This document shows, in pieces, positions 1 to 12,700 of a stretch of DNA of 64,000 bases. A program made the translations under genes and the position numbers. This DNA is from Parapristionchus giblindavisi. Lineage: Eukaryota > Nematoda > Chromadorea > Rhabditida > Diplogasteridae. Position 1 is the first letter of the stretch. Every line of letters begins with the position of its first letter. The stretch spans positions 186,001-250,000 of the forward strand of contig CALSFV010000068.1 of NCBI GenBank assembly GCA_943737045.1. Direction: 5' to 3'. The notes under the pieces were generated by a model. That model had not been told where the DNA came from. It searched no databases and was given only the letters and a program-made list of their open reading frames with translations.

Positions 1-750
1 ATTACCGTACGATCGACACTCCCAAGCATGCTAATTAATGGCTAGTCGTATTTTTTCCATATTTTGTTGTACCTACTAACTGTAGTTTATATGCATGTTC
101 TGCGATTAATAAGCATGAATTTGATTTTTCGCATAATTGTTTTTTTTTAAACCTGCAAACCTGCTTTACATTGCATATTAGTCTGGATTGATCATAATCC
201 CGTGGTTTTCTCTCTCACGCAAGCATTTACAGTATCCAATCCCAATGTTTTTCCAATCGTGCATGATCTTTGATCTTTACTAAACCATACTTTACTCCTA
301 TCTCTGCAAGAGAACCCTTCCCCGATCAATATTTGATCCATTGATCTCTAATAAATTGTATTGATTGATTCACCCGTATTACCTCGCTAATTCAGTTTTA
401 ATTGATTTTTATTTGTTTCCAACCCCGTCTAATATGAATTCGAATAATATTATTACTATGGATACTGTGCCCTCTTTTGTTTTAATATCGATTTATCGAT
501 TAAATTTGATTAATGAGATTTATTGATTGGTTTGGTGGATAAAGACATTATCGATTGAAGATCACACATGATTTGCTAATTCACCAATGCTTGGGTGCTT
601 AATTGTCCTGGTTTTGTGTTTCCCTCTCTCGGGTGCTTGGTGTCCCGTGACGATTACCTGATTATCGATTAATTACAGTAACAAGTTGATTATCGATTGA
701 TTGTTGTGTGTACGGTATCGATCGGTTACGGTAAGACTGATCAATTTCAG
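1..750. other. AT-rich region upstream of smg-6, no gene seen
   Basis: No convincing exon was found on either strand. The stretch is AT-rich, with scattered TCGATTGATTG-like words and single TACGGTA words. A TTTCAG acceptor ends at 750, just before the first smg-6 exon. It could be a trans-splice acceptor or the end of a 5' intron, so an upstream smg-6 exon cannot be excluded. Confidence 0.5.
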
Positions 751-793
751 AACGAACGAACCGAGTGGAAGAGGTGAGGAGAGGAAGGGTGCG

Positions 794-3700
794 ATGACGG
801 ATCACGAACGAATTGCCGTCAAACAGGTAATCGATGTTGTAGGAGATACTGTAGTTGTGTAATTGATATTGTGAAGTATACGGTAGTTGTGGAGTGTATT
901 GATCGATTGGTATTTGATATACGAAATGGTAATTATTCGTGGAAAGAGTAGTATATCTTTTGATACTCCTGAATTTAGATCGAGTCTGTATCTATCATTT
1001 ATTGAAGCTTATATGAATAGAATTCAGTAGGGTTGAGTTTGAGTAAATCACCTTTGTCGTATGTCAATTGGTTATCCCCTCTAGGTAGAAGACGAACTTC
1101 GTGGAGTGCTTGATAGTCTCTCTCGCAAGAGAGATGTCGTCAGAGCGAGAGAATTACTAGTACTATCGTAAGTTATAATATTATTATAAGAGTTGTAATA
1201 GTAATCATAAGTGAGGAAAATCAATCGATGCAACACCATGGTGATATTGAGAGAATATTAATGTTTGCTCATCACTTCTGATGTAAAATCAAACTTCTCT
1301 ATGCTTATTCCTTACATATGATAAATGTGTGACATGGAATCACCTGGCGGCCTGGGCCCAGAAAACGATAACGCAATTAAATATAGAGAGAAGAAGACGG
1401 TGAAAACGAAAAGACAATTGAACGTAAACAAAAAAGAGCTTATGAGAAAGAGCAGATGATTCCACAGCTATATAGTAGAAAATAGAAATATTGTAGAAAT
1501 GCTAAATAAATTAACCGGTTCAAATCAATCTACACGGTATTTTTCGCGTAAAATAATGGTGAGATGCATGAAATCACCGTGCGACCAAAGCGTGAACACA
1601 ATTGAATATAGTTACGAACAGACATTGAAAACGAATGGATAGATGAATCGATAATCTCCGTCCAATTACAGTAGTCGACTAGCGGAGATGCACGCGCCAA
1701 TCCTCACGAGAGACGTCCGTGAGACATACCGTAATCATGTCGAATCGACCCTCTTCAGGACCGCTTTCCATCAACCGATTACGGTAAGTGTTTCGCTGCA
1801 TTTTTATGTCTATTAGTGTCTACCCAGTGATTTTGACTTGCAAAAACTACATTGAAATATCAATTTGTTTACTTTACTTATTCGATTAGTCGTACATGAA
1901 ATCAACGGGAATGAGCAATATATGATATAACATCTCTTGTCTATCTTCATCAGTCGAAAAGTACATTACATACTGCGAAGCCTGCATTTTGGTTTTTTTT
2001 TTGAAAACCAGGTCGTATTTTGAAAATCTGTAGCCTAACTATTCGACCTATACTCTTTCGCAATTTAAAATAGATCAATAATATCTCCAATTCTTCTCAG
2101 GTACTGAAGACGTGTTCGAACTCCGCGAGTCCCGAGTCCACACAATGTCGACGACTACTACAGAGGCTGATCAATGATGTTAGTGATTCTTTGATCTACC
2201 GTATCGATTAGGGTTACGGTACATGATTAATATTTCCATCGATTTTTTTCAATGGAGAAATTTAACCCACGCATGAGATTGCTCCTATATATCGATAAAC
2301 AAAAATCAATAACCATTGTAGGGTATCGATTTCTACAATCGAGTCATTCATGCATATTCGACTGAACTCGGAGTGAATATGGCCGATCGTCTGCCCTGGG
2401 GCGATACGGCTATCTGCCCCTCGGGTATGACTGAAGCGATCACTCGAGATTCGATTGTGACCAGGGAGGAAGTGAACGGAGATATGAAGGTAGTGTGTTT
2501 AAGGGGTATTGTGGATACTGCAGATAGTACTGTATAGCACCTGTTAAAGATTTTTGTGTGGTTGTGATTAATTGAGCAAGACCATGTTCTTTTTTTTTGC
2601 TTTTAAATATCTATTATCGTTCACTTGCAGGCCGCAATCGGTTCTCTCTCGAGACATTTGGTGTGTTTGGGTGATCTACATCGATATCGATCGACTGTGG
2701 CTGGAGATGATGACTATTCGGCGGCTTACAAGTACGGTATTATGAGTTGGAATAATAAAAAAATGACTGTAAGTGAGTGAGAGCAGACTCTCTATCTTGA
2801 CTAGTGATGCATGCTAAATGTCAAAACTATTGAACTGCATGATTGATTGATTATTGATTAATCAATAGTTGTTATTCAAAAAGGAAAAGTAAAAGATGTG
2901 AGAGTATGATATGAATTGTGTTTTCTTTGATTTTCTTTTCCTGACAGAACTTGAATAGAACAATATTGATTACTCTCTTCAAGATGCTACCTGCAAGCCT
3001 CTCAACTCCTTCCCACCTCAGGCCACACATACAATCAACTCGCTATCCTATCCTTCTATCAGGTATTGTGTATCGATTCATTGATTCAGAGTTCCTGAAT
3101 CCATTATCGATTGATTGATAGGACGAGTAGGATACGGTAGTCGCGTTGTTCTATCGCTTCTGCGTAGATTCTTATTGTTTTGTGGTTAATGAGGTTTTTT
3201 TGTCTACTTTGGTCACCATATGCTTTTGTAGGTAGTGTTATCACCATTAGTTTTTTAGAATATCTTCAAAAAGAGCTCGCGACTTTGTTTAATAGTGCAT
3301 GTCTAAAGCTTTTTTTCCACTTTCTCGCTCTTAAGACTAGATGTATTCTTACGCAGAAAAAAAGTATTAGTAAAAGTCGTCCGAATGTTGGTGTGCTGTG
3401 TACACCACACACCGTTACTGTAATCACACCATAAACCTTCCTATCTATCTCTCTCAATATCTCTCCCATTGTCAGATGTTATATCGGAGTACACGGCGGG
3501 CTCGGCTCTCCCCCCTCGCAGTGCTGTCGAATATACGACAGGTTCATTCCGTACATATCCACACATACCGTAATCTCTCTCTCACCTACCGTACCACCTA
3601 CCGTATACCGTACTCCCTTAATCAGGAAGCTCCGACCACTTTCAATGAATTTATTTTATTTTTTTCATTTTATTTTAAAATAGTGGGCGGAGTTTATCTT

Positions 3701-6700
3701 TTGATTTTGGAAGAGGTATGGTTGAACCTTTTTGCTTGCGAGTGGGAGGAGCTTGTGCTTGCTTTTATCTTTTATCTTCTTTTCTTATTGATCCATTTCG
3801 CTGTCCCTTATTCTACTATTGTCACTGTCTCTATCTATCTCTATCATTTACATTTAATCGATCGATAGCACAAAAGGATACGGTAATCCTTTCAATGGAA
3901 GACTGGTAATGGTACGGTATATGTGTATTATCGATCGATTGATTTGCCTGAGCGCTAACTATTCTATTCTAACTATTCTTCGATTCTATTCATGCTATTA
4001 GTCCTTATGGTTTCATATTATTCTCACAGCCTGTGTTCCTTTATCTCTTTAGACTCGCTGTTTTTAAACGCTTGATTTTTGTTCTCGAATTGTCGATTTT
4101 CTCGGTTGGGTGTGACTGAAATCTTCGATTGATCGATACTGAACATGAATGTACTGTAGCTCTCTCAAGTATCGATCGATTATGCGAGATTACGGTATAG
4201 ATCTGTGCATTATCTGCTGTTTGCTTACAATCTGTCGTTGCAGGAGCGCGTACTGAATGAGTTGTTCTACCTCGTCCGCGCTGCATCCGCGTGTCACGCG
4301 TACGACACGGCGCGTGAACGCCTGGTACAGCGTCTAGCCGCGGCTCGTAAGAAGGGTGAGAAGTATGAGACGCTATTGGACAAAGAACACGGCAGTCTGT
4401 TGGCTTGCGAGGTACCACAACTTTGTTGTTTATAGTTTGATCTTTGATCTTTGATCTATGATCTATGATCTTTCAGGATGCGCTGCGGTCGGCTGATCGA
4501 CCGCGTGAGGTGTGGATCGATGTGGCAGTTGAGGGAACGGGCAGAAGTAGCGCATCCGCGTCAGGTGTCAGTCTGACGGAAACGGATGCGGAAGGACCCT
4601 TTGCGGATGCTGACGTTAGTCAGGTTGGTCACTTTTTATTTGCTAATCGTGTTAGAATATCTTGTCGATCAGACCAAAATGCATGAACATAATGCATTAC
4701 TCGATTGTATCGTACTTCTGCTATATCTATTAATGACATCAACTGATCACACCAATCGATATCTATTCCATCGATTATAGTATACTCTCATTTCAGTTAC
4801 ACCGTCGTACCGTATCCTATGTGGCGTACGTGATCGCGTTGCTCGTGTGCAAGATTGGCATGGAAAGATTCGCCTCAGCTGCAGCCCGACTCTTTGCCCA
4901 ACTCAGGTATACGGTAGTTCTGAATCAACATGTGCAATCGATGACTGACTTTATTCTTTCACTTATCGTAACTTCATATATATCATCCAGGGAGCTGATA
5001 TCACGACCAGATTGTCCGATGAGCGCTTCACAGTTAGTGCAGATTGCGAGTCTGTTCATATACGCTGTTCACGCATCCGCACCAGGTACGGTATTGTAGC
5101 TGTGAATCGAATCGACAACTGATTTTATTACTGCCCATTTTATGGTACTTGATGTAATATTATATGTCCTCCCGACCTACAGAAACAGTCTCAATATTTA
5201 TTTATCTATCATAAATCATGAAGATGTTTCAACAAGTAAAAAGAACGAATTAAAATTAAGAAATCTGGGGAAAATAAATTATCTCAAAATCAGGCGGTCG
5301 TGCTGATGCCGCGTCGACGCCTCATACGCGGACGACGATGCGGACGCTACTCAGTCTGTTAGGAGTGTTGATGGAACGAGCGAAGGAAGAACTGGAAGGA
5401 GTGAGATCAATGATTGAGAAGAATGAGGGACAAGGAGAGAAATCACGGTTGGTTATTGATTGATTTACTTTATCGATTGATTATTGTTTTATAGTGGTGA
5501 AATTCCTTAAAGCACCTAGTAACATTTATTTTAGAATAGCCTTACTAAAATGTTGATTGACGACTAATTTGTCAACGAGCAGAATCAATTTTCAGTACTT
5601 GTAGAAACATGAAATTGGCAGGTCTCTTTGACAATTTTTATTGTTTTATGATCTCAATGTACTTGCAATGATAGCTCATGATAAAATTATATTAGAATCA
5701 TTGAATCTGGGTATCATTATGCATTTAATTCATTCATATCTTGCTTGATCACTTGGTGTAAGGGTGTTGTCTTCGAATTTAAAAATTGACGCGATCTGTT
5801 GGAAATCAATGAGTGTATGTGCGCTCTTTAGCAGAAGAATTGTTGACGAAACAAGCCCAGTTATTCTTCATTTGACTACACATTCTAATGTGCATGCAAA
5901 CTTATAATTGTTCATTATAACCTATTCATTTATATGAGTACATCATCCTTATTTTAATACTTTTTTCTCTCTAATTTCAGAGTTCTCCCTGCTATTTTTG
6001 TAATCGGCGAGTGGATGTGCTCTTCGGTAGGCGCGGAGATGTACGCGTCATCACCGGAGCGTCTTCTACCGCTCGAACTGGCACTCGCACCTAAACCGCG
6101 TCGACGACACCCGAATGGCGCCATCATCGCGTCGTCATCGACGGCGTCTGATGGCAGCGTTTGGGCAGATCTGGCTGAGGTATAAATGCTCTTATAATTA
6201 AAGGGATTACACTCTCCTAGAATAACAAAAGGCGATCCATATTGTAAACCTTTCCATTGGTTTTGATCTTCATAAATTCGGTATAGTCATAACTGAATTT
6301 GACATTTGAACTTATAATGTTAATCTTTGATCTTTATCAGATTGCGAATGAGCTCGAGAACATGGAACGAGATGGTGTGCTGCTGGAGGCGATTGAGAAT
6401 GACGGAGCGAGTGGTACGGTAGACTTGGGATACTGTAGATTATGGATTACTGTATTATTCGGCTTAATTCACTTCTACTACTTATAAAAAAACAGAATTG
6501 AAGATCAATATAGTTATTTAGAAGTGTCCTCGCGATAAGAATTAGTTTTTTAGTCTTTGATCTTTGATCTCTAATCGTCATTATGTCACTTCACAGATCT
6601 CTCCTCTCGTATTGTTCTTCCTGAGACTATCCTATTGTCATCCTTCTTCTCCTCGTTCCCCACCCCTGCCAAACACTACTCGTTTAATCAACGTCCACAG

Positions 6701-9700
6701 GTGATCATTGATCTTTAATCTTTGATATCTACGTGACATTGTGCTTCTGGTTTTATCTACTAAATCAATAACCTACAGTCGGCATCAATCGCGGCGTCTC
6801 ACGTTCGACTACGTGGTATCCTCGAATTGGCTCATTTCGTCGATGGGACGGATGCATGTTCCATCGTGTACTCTATGGAACGAAGACGGTATTAAAGAGT
6901 TATTTGTTTATTCTTTATATCGATCCAGAATCATTAGATAAAGTATATATCTAACAATATTAAATGATCTTGAAACATTTTCGCATGCTAAGATAGGAAG
7001 TTTTCCGTATGGGCAGCAAGCGAGAGCCTAAGAGTGGAAGGATACCCGCCCCTAGAAAGGTGAAGGTAATATTTCCCACTAGATCTGCTCAACAACTGTT
7101 TGTCCGTTCCTCTAAGTTGATCCGTGACTCAAATGTCGTAGATAATAATAAGATCTATGTCCGTCCTTCCTTGACCGCTGAAGAGAGGAAGCGGGCTTTC
7201 GATCTACGACAAAAGAGAGATCAAATGAAGAGAGAGGGCAAAGATGTCGTTATCTTTGATGATACGATTATCGATCGTTCACAGTTGGAGCAGGCTAAAC
7301 AGGCTAAAAGACTGAATCGTGTTGGTGCTCAATCTAAGTCTGTCTCTTCTCTCTCCTCTTCTAATCACAACCAATCAAACTAGGTTACTCCGCTAGTACA
7401 CATTATGCTCCCTTATCCGTCTCTTACTTTAATTGTAGATCTTTAGCAAACAAACATGTAGCTTTCCGCTCCTATCTATCTGTATCATCTCCTGATTTAG
7501 TACTTTGCACGGAAACGTGGTTGTCCACCCGCATCCCCTCTTCATTATTGATTGGTCCCCTACCGTATACCGTTATCCGAAATGATCGTAGAGCACGCGG
7601 AGGTGGTGTTGCGATTATCATTCGTGACCACATACCCTATTCCACAGTTACCGTAACCCATCCCGACTGTGAAACACTTTGTATTGATATTATGACAAAT
7701 TCTTCTTGTTTCGTAAGAGTTTGTGTTGTTTACCGCCCACCCAGTTATCCTACCTCAAGAACAGAAACTTTAATTGATCATCTTTCTGACCTCATTACCT
7801 CTTCTCCTCATCCTTTTATACTCATAGGCGATCTGAATTCCGACTCTCTATCACCCCCTTCTTCCCCGTCTGATAAACTCCTCCACTCATTTATTACATC
7901 TTCTGCCCTTTCCCACATGCATTTATTTCCTACCAGACTCAATCGATCTATCGATTGGCTTTGTTCCTCTGATCAATCAATAGTATCTTCCGTTCAAGTA
8001 ATTCCTCCTTTTGTTACTTCTGATCATAATGGCCTGACTTTCAGTATTGATTCCTATTCGATTCCTCCCGCTCAATCTCTCGTACGTGATTATTCACGTG
8101 CGGATTTCCAAGCCATGTCATTGCACCTTTCCACTATTGATTGGTTTTCCGATTTCCGTGATTGTACCCACATTGATGAAGCCTATGACATTTTCTGTTC
8201 CCATCTACATTATACAATCGACTTGTTTGTTCCTTACCGTATGCCTCGTTGTCAATCTTCTTCCTATCCACCCCATATTCGTCGTCTCATTGAACATAGA
8301 AATGCATTATTTCCTAAGATTTCTAATCCATCCGTTCGTTATCTATTCAATAAGGCTAGCCATGACCTCCTTTCACTCATCAATAAATGGAATCGATATT
8401 GCGAGCGTAAGAAACTCTCTCGTACTAAGGATCTTTATAGGCACATTGCATCATTGACTAGACCCAAGACCAAATCTGTTCATTCCCTTGTAGACTATTC
8501 TGGTATCAAACACACTGATAGAACCACTAAAGCAAACTTGCTAGCTTCCGAATTTCACTCGCATTTTGTTAACGATGATGGTTTACCCCCTCTGTTGTCC
8601 ACTCCTCCTATTCAATCACAGTTTTCACAATTCACTATTTTCCCATTTGAAGTTTCCCGTGCCCTTCGTAAGCTCAAACCATCCTGTTCTACTTCTTATG
8701 ATAACATTCCTCAGATTATCTTTAATCGTTGTGCTGATTCATTGTCACTTCCACTTGCCGATATATTTAATCTTAGTCTCTTATCATCTACAGTACCCTC
8801 TCTATGGAAACGATCTCTGATCACGCCCATTCCCAAACCTGGTAAAGACCCAACCCTACCCTCATCTTATCGTCCTATCTCTATTTTATCAGCTGCTTCC
8901 AAGACCATGGAGAGATTAGTGAAAGCTAAGCTCCTTCCCTTCTTGATTGATAACAATATCATACCCTTGCACCAACACGGTTTTCGTTCCCAAGCCTCTG
9001 TCCTTTCAAATCTCCTCTTGTGTCAGAATGACTGGACAAACGCACTTTCTCATGGCTTAGCTACCGATATTGTTTACTTAGATTTTTCCCGCGCATTTGA
9101 TACCGTATCCCACTCAAAGCTCATCTCCAAATGTGCACATTACGGTATCTCTGGTAGTATGCTTCACTGGCTTCACTCTTTCATATCTGATCGTTATTTC
9201 TCTGTTAGACTAGACAATGTATTATCCGATTTTCACCCAGTTATCTCAGGAGTACCCCAGGGTTCAGTCCTTGGACCAATCCTTTTCATACTTTATATTG
9301 CCGATTTGCCCCATTGTTTATCTCCCTTTCCCAATGTCACTTCCCACGCTTATGCAGATGATATCAAATTGTATGTGTCATATGATAAGTCTTCTCAACA
9401 TATTATATCCTCACAGTTGCAATCCGCTCTTGATGCTATCAATGTATGGACTGATCACAATCAATTGTCTCTCTCTGCTCCTAAATGTAATATCATTCAT
9501 ATCGGTTCTCGATCATTTATCCCTTTGTATTCTATAAATCAGACCCCTCTATCTATTCTATCACAAGTCCGTGATTTAGGCATTCAAATCACTTCGTCTT
9601 TAAGCCCCACTGCTTCTATTGATGATCGTATCACTAAGTCTCAAATTGCCCTTCATCTTCTCCTTAAAGCTGTATCTGTTGATTCTCCTGAAATACTAGT

Positions 9701-12700
9701 TAAATGCTATACCACATATGTTTTGCCTCATCTCTCTTTTGCTTCCTCTTTTTGGTATCCTCTCACATCTAAAGATAGTAAACGACTTGAAAAGGTCCAA
9801 CGTCTCTTTACAAGAATTGTCTTCTCCCGTTGCTTCCACGTCTCTCCTCTCTCTATGCCTTCCTATTCTAATCGTCTTAAGACACTCTCTATGAAGCAAT
9901 TAAATGAGCAAAGAGTAATCAGTGATCTTCTCCTAGCGAGAAAGATACTGTATGGAGAGTCGATCATTCCGATCGATACATTCTTTAAGTTTCAGCCGAC
10001 CCGACCCCGTAGCTCCTCTTATGGCCTCGCCTTAGAATTCACTCGAAACAACATTAGATATAACTCTTTCCCCCTAAGAGTTATTAGATGGCTGAATAGA
10101 TTACCACCTAGCATATTATCAGCCGAATCACATTCACAGTTCAAATCATTATTAATCAATAGTGAATACCCTACTCTTTTTGCATCCTAGTCATTCAAGC
10201 TCTTTTTCTCTCGTTCAGACCAAGTAGCACCTACCATTTCCCCTATTGTATCTCTCATTTGTAAGTCCATCTTAGAGATTCTCACGTGTCAAGTTTCAAT
10301 ATCGGCCTCCTCCACCGATTATTCTATGCACTACTCAATCTGTTGCTGTCGCTCGTTGATCCATACAAGTCCTGCTCGGTCTCATCCAACCAAGCAATAT
10401 ATCGACGTCTGATACGTGAGAGGGATGGTCCCAACAAAGAGAGATTCCCCCTCCCCCTTCCACCCCCATTCTATCACTTTCTTCTATGATACCCAATTTC
10501 TACCCTTCGTACCCTCTTCAATTTCAATCCCTATCGAGAGTATTTCTGTGATTAATTTATTTATTTTTGCTTCACCCACATGTATTGTTTCATGCTGAGC
10601 ATGTCGATAAAAAAAATATATATATATAAGTAAGTTATTGAAATCGCCCTTCTGTTTGGATTCATTTATTGACGGTTATGACTGAAATTCACTATTTGTT
10701 ACGAAAAGAAAAAGAAACCGTGTGTTTATATTTTGTAGTTGATCTTTGATCTTTGATCTTCAGATTCGAGGCAACAGATGCTTTCGATGACAAAGATGAT
10801 GAAGATGCGTTGGAAATGATGAGAAAGAGAAGGATAAGTAAAGAAGAAGTGGATGAGGATCGGAGTGTCAGTCCGGTATGCTAGTATGGTTTCACTTACC
10901 GTAATCTTCCTTTTCCACTCGGGACCATCAATCTAGGGGATGAAAGGGCTTGTGTTGGCAGACAACAAAATAGCAAAAAAACTGTCGGAGCAATGGAAAA
11001 TGATGATGATCATCTATAGTTATTGGCGTCAAATTGTTCGCGGTACTTGTGTAATTTGGCGCAAAAAAAACCATTCCCATACCGTAATCTTGACTATTCC
11101 CTTCAAAAGAAACCTATTGTCCCTAGCTGATGTGGCCTACCGTAATCTGATAAGGTTTCCGCTAGTGCGCTCAAAGTATCCCGAACTACCGTAACCTCTT
11201 CCTTATTCCACTCAGGACCCCTCATCATCTCTCCGTCGTCCTCTTGTCGTGTGTCCTCGTTTCGTTGTAATCGACACGAATATGTACTGTAATGATTTGG
11301 ATGATGTGAGGAGGATTGCCAATAGTGAAAAGTATGTCACTCTTCAGATTATTTTATGACAAATTATAAATGAATTTGTGTATAATACTTGCAGAAAGCT
11401 TCTGTATTATGACGTCTCTACCTGATATTTGATCTTTGACCGTAGTTTTCTTTCTATCATTTAGATATCACATTCTCGTGCCGACTACAGTAATCGACGA
11501 ACTCTGCGGACTCTCCCAGGTATACTGTAGCTCTCAGCCAGAATTTCGTTTAAATTATCGATTTATTTATGGCATTGTTGATTCATTGCATATCCACAGG
11601 GACGCGAGGGAACGGATGAACGCGACGCGGCACACGCGGCCAAGATCAGAGAGATGTCAAAGGATGCGTTGAGGTGCATTCTTTATTATTAGATTCGAAT
11701 CTGATTCATCAAGTAATCGAAATTGGCCGATTGTAATGATACTCCTTTCAAAAGTATACAATTGCAATGTTTTGTGTTTTTGACAGGTCTTTATCAGTTC
11801 GTGAACTGTATTTTTTCATCTTTTTGTTTAAAATTTAGATTTCATAATTCAAACTTAGATCGATAATTAATATTTGCATTTATAGTTGGCTCCGTGAACA
11901 ATCGTCATCGAAGAATCCTCGAATGGGAACACTCTCATTGAGAGGAGTTAAGATGGCTATGAGTATGGCTTGTGAAGATCCTGATGAGGAGATGGCTGCA
12001 TTGGTGGGTTACGGTGCTTTGAGAATGATGGGTTACGGTACTTTTACGATGATGGGTTATGGTAATTTTACAATGATTGGTTGTTCTGATTTTAGATTGT
12101 TGGGTTATGGTAGTTCAATATGGTGCTTATCACATGGTTCATTTCATATTTCTGTATATAAGTGAGAAGGGATATGGTTGGCTGAAGATTCTTAAGGATG
12201 TACTGTATATTACATGATCTCTCCGTAAGGGGCATTCAAGTTAGGTTGTTTGATTATAGATATAAAATGCATCAAAATAAAAGTATTCTCCATTTGCAAT
12301 TCAGCAGTTGAATGTATGTTTCAAGAAGTTATTGAATAACGTTGCAATGGTATTTCCATGATTTTGTTCGGTGTTGAAATCATACATTCTCCTACCCCCA
12401 CAGTGTGAGAATTGACCCATATTGGGCTCACTTTCAGGGTCGACCCACTATGTAAAGATCGTTTTTTATGTGAACGATTACAATTTAAGCGAAAAATAAC
12501 GATTTTTCTTAATCGACCTAATATATGATTGGGTGAGGGCACCTAAAATGTATGGTTAAATTCACAATTTAGTGTGATGTAATCTATATCAACAGTGGGG
12601 TCTTCATGAATGTATTCTCCATTTACAATTCAGCAGTTGAATATATGTTTCAAGGTGTTATTGAATTATGTTGCAATGATATTTACGTGATTAAGTTTGT

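Larger units (their letters stand above)
6889..10763 (+). mobile_element. LINE (APE-endonuclease non-LTR retrotransposon) in smg-6 intron 16
   Basis: The intron is 3.9 kb and is mostly filled by one retrotransposon in the same orientation as smg-6. It has the end of an ORF1, then a long ORF2 with endonuclease and reverse transcriptase. A 3' UTR follows, ending near 10610-10630 in an A-run and TA repeat. The 5' end lies somewhere before 7009 and looks truncated, since ORF1 is short. I could not fix target-site duplications. Domain content suggests the CR1/Jockey part of the LINE tree. Confidence 0.85.

Noticed and set aside
3398..3868. 156-codon open frame on + in smg-6 intron 7
   Set aside because: The flanking EST1-domain exons join in phase and in family order without it; its composition is low-complexity and unlike the protein.
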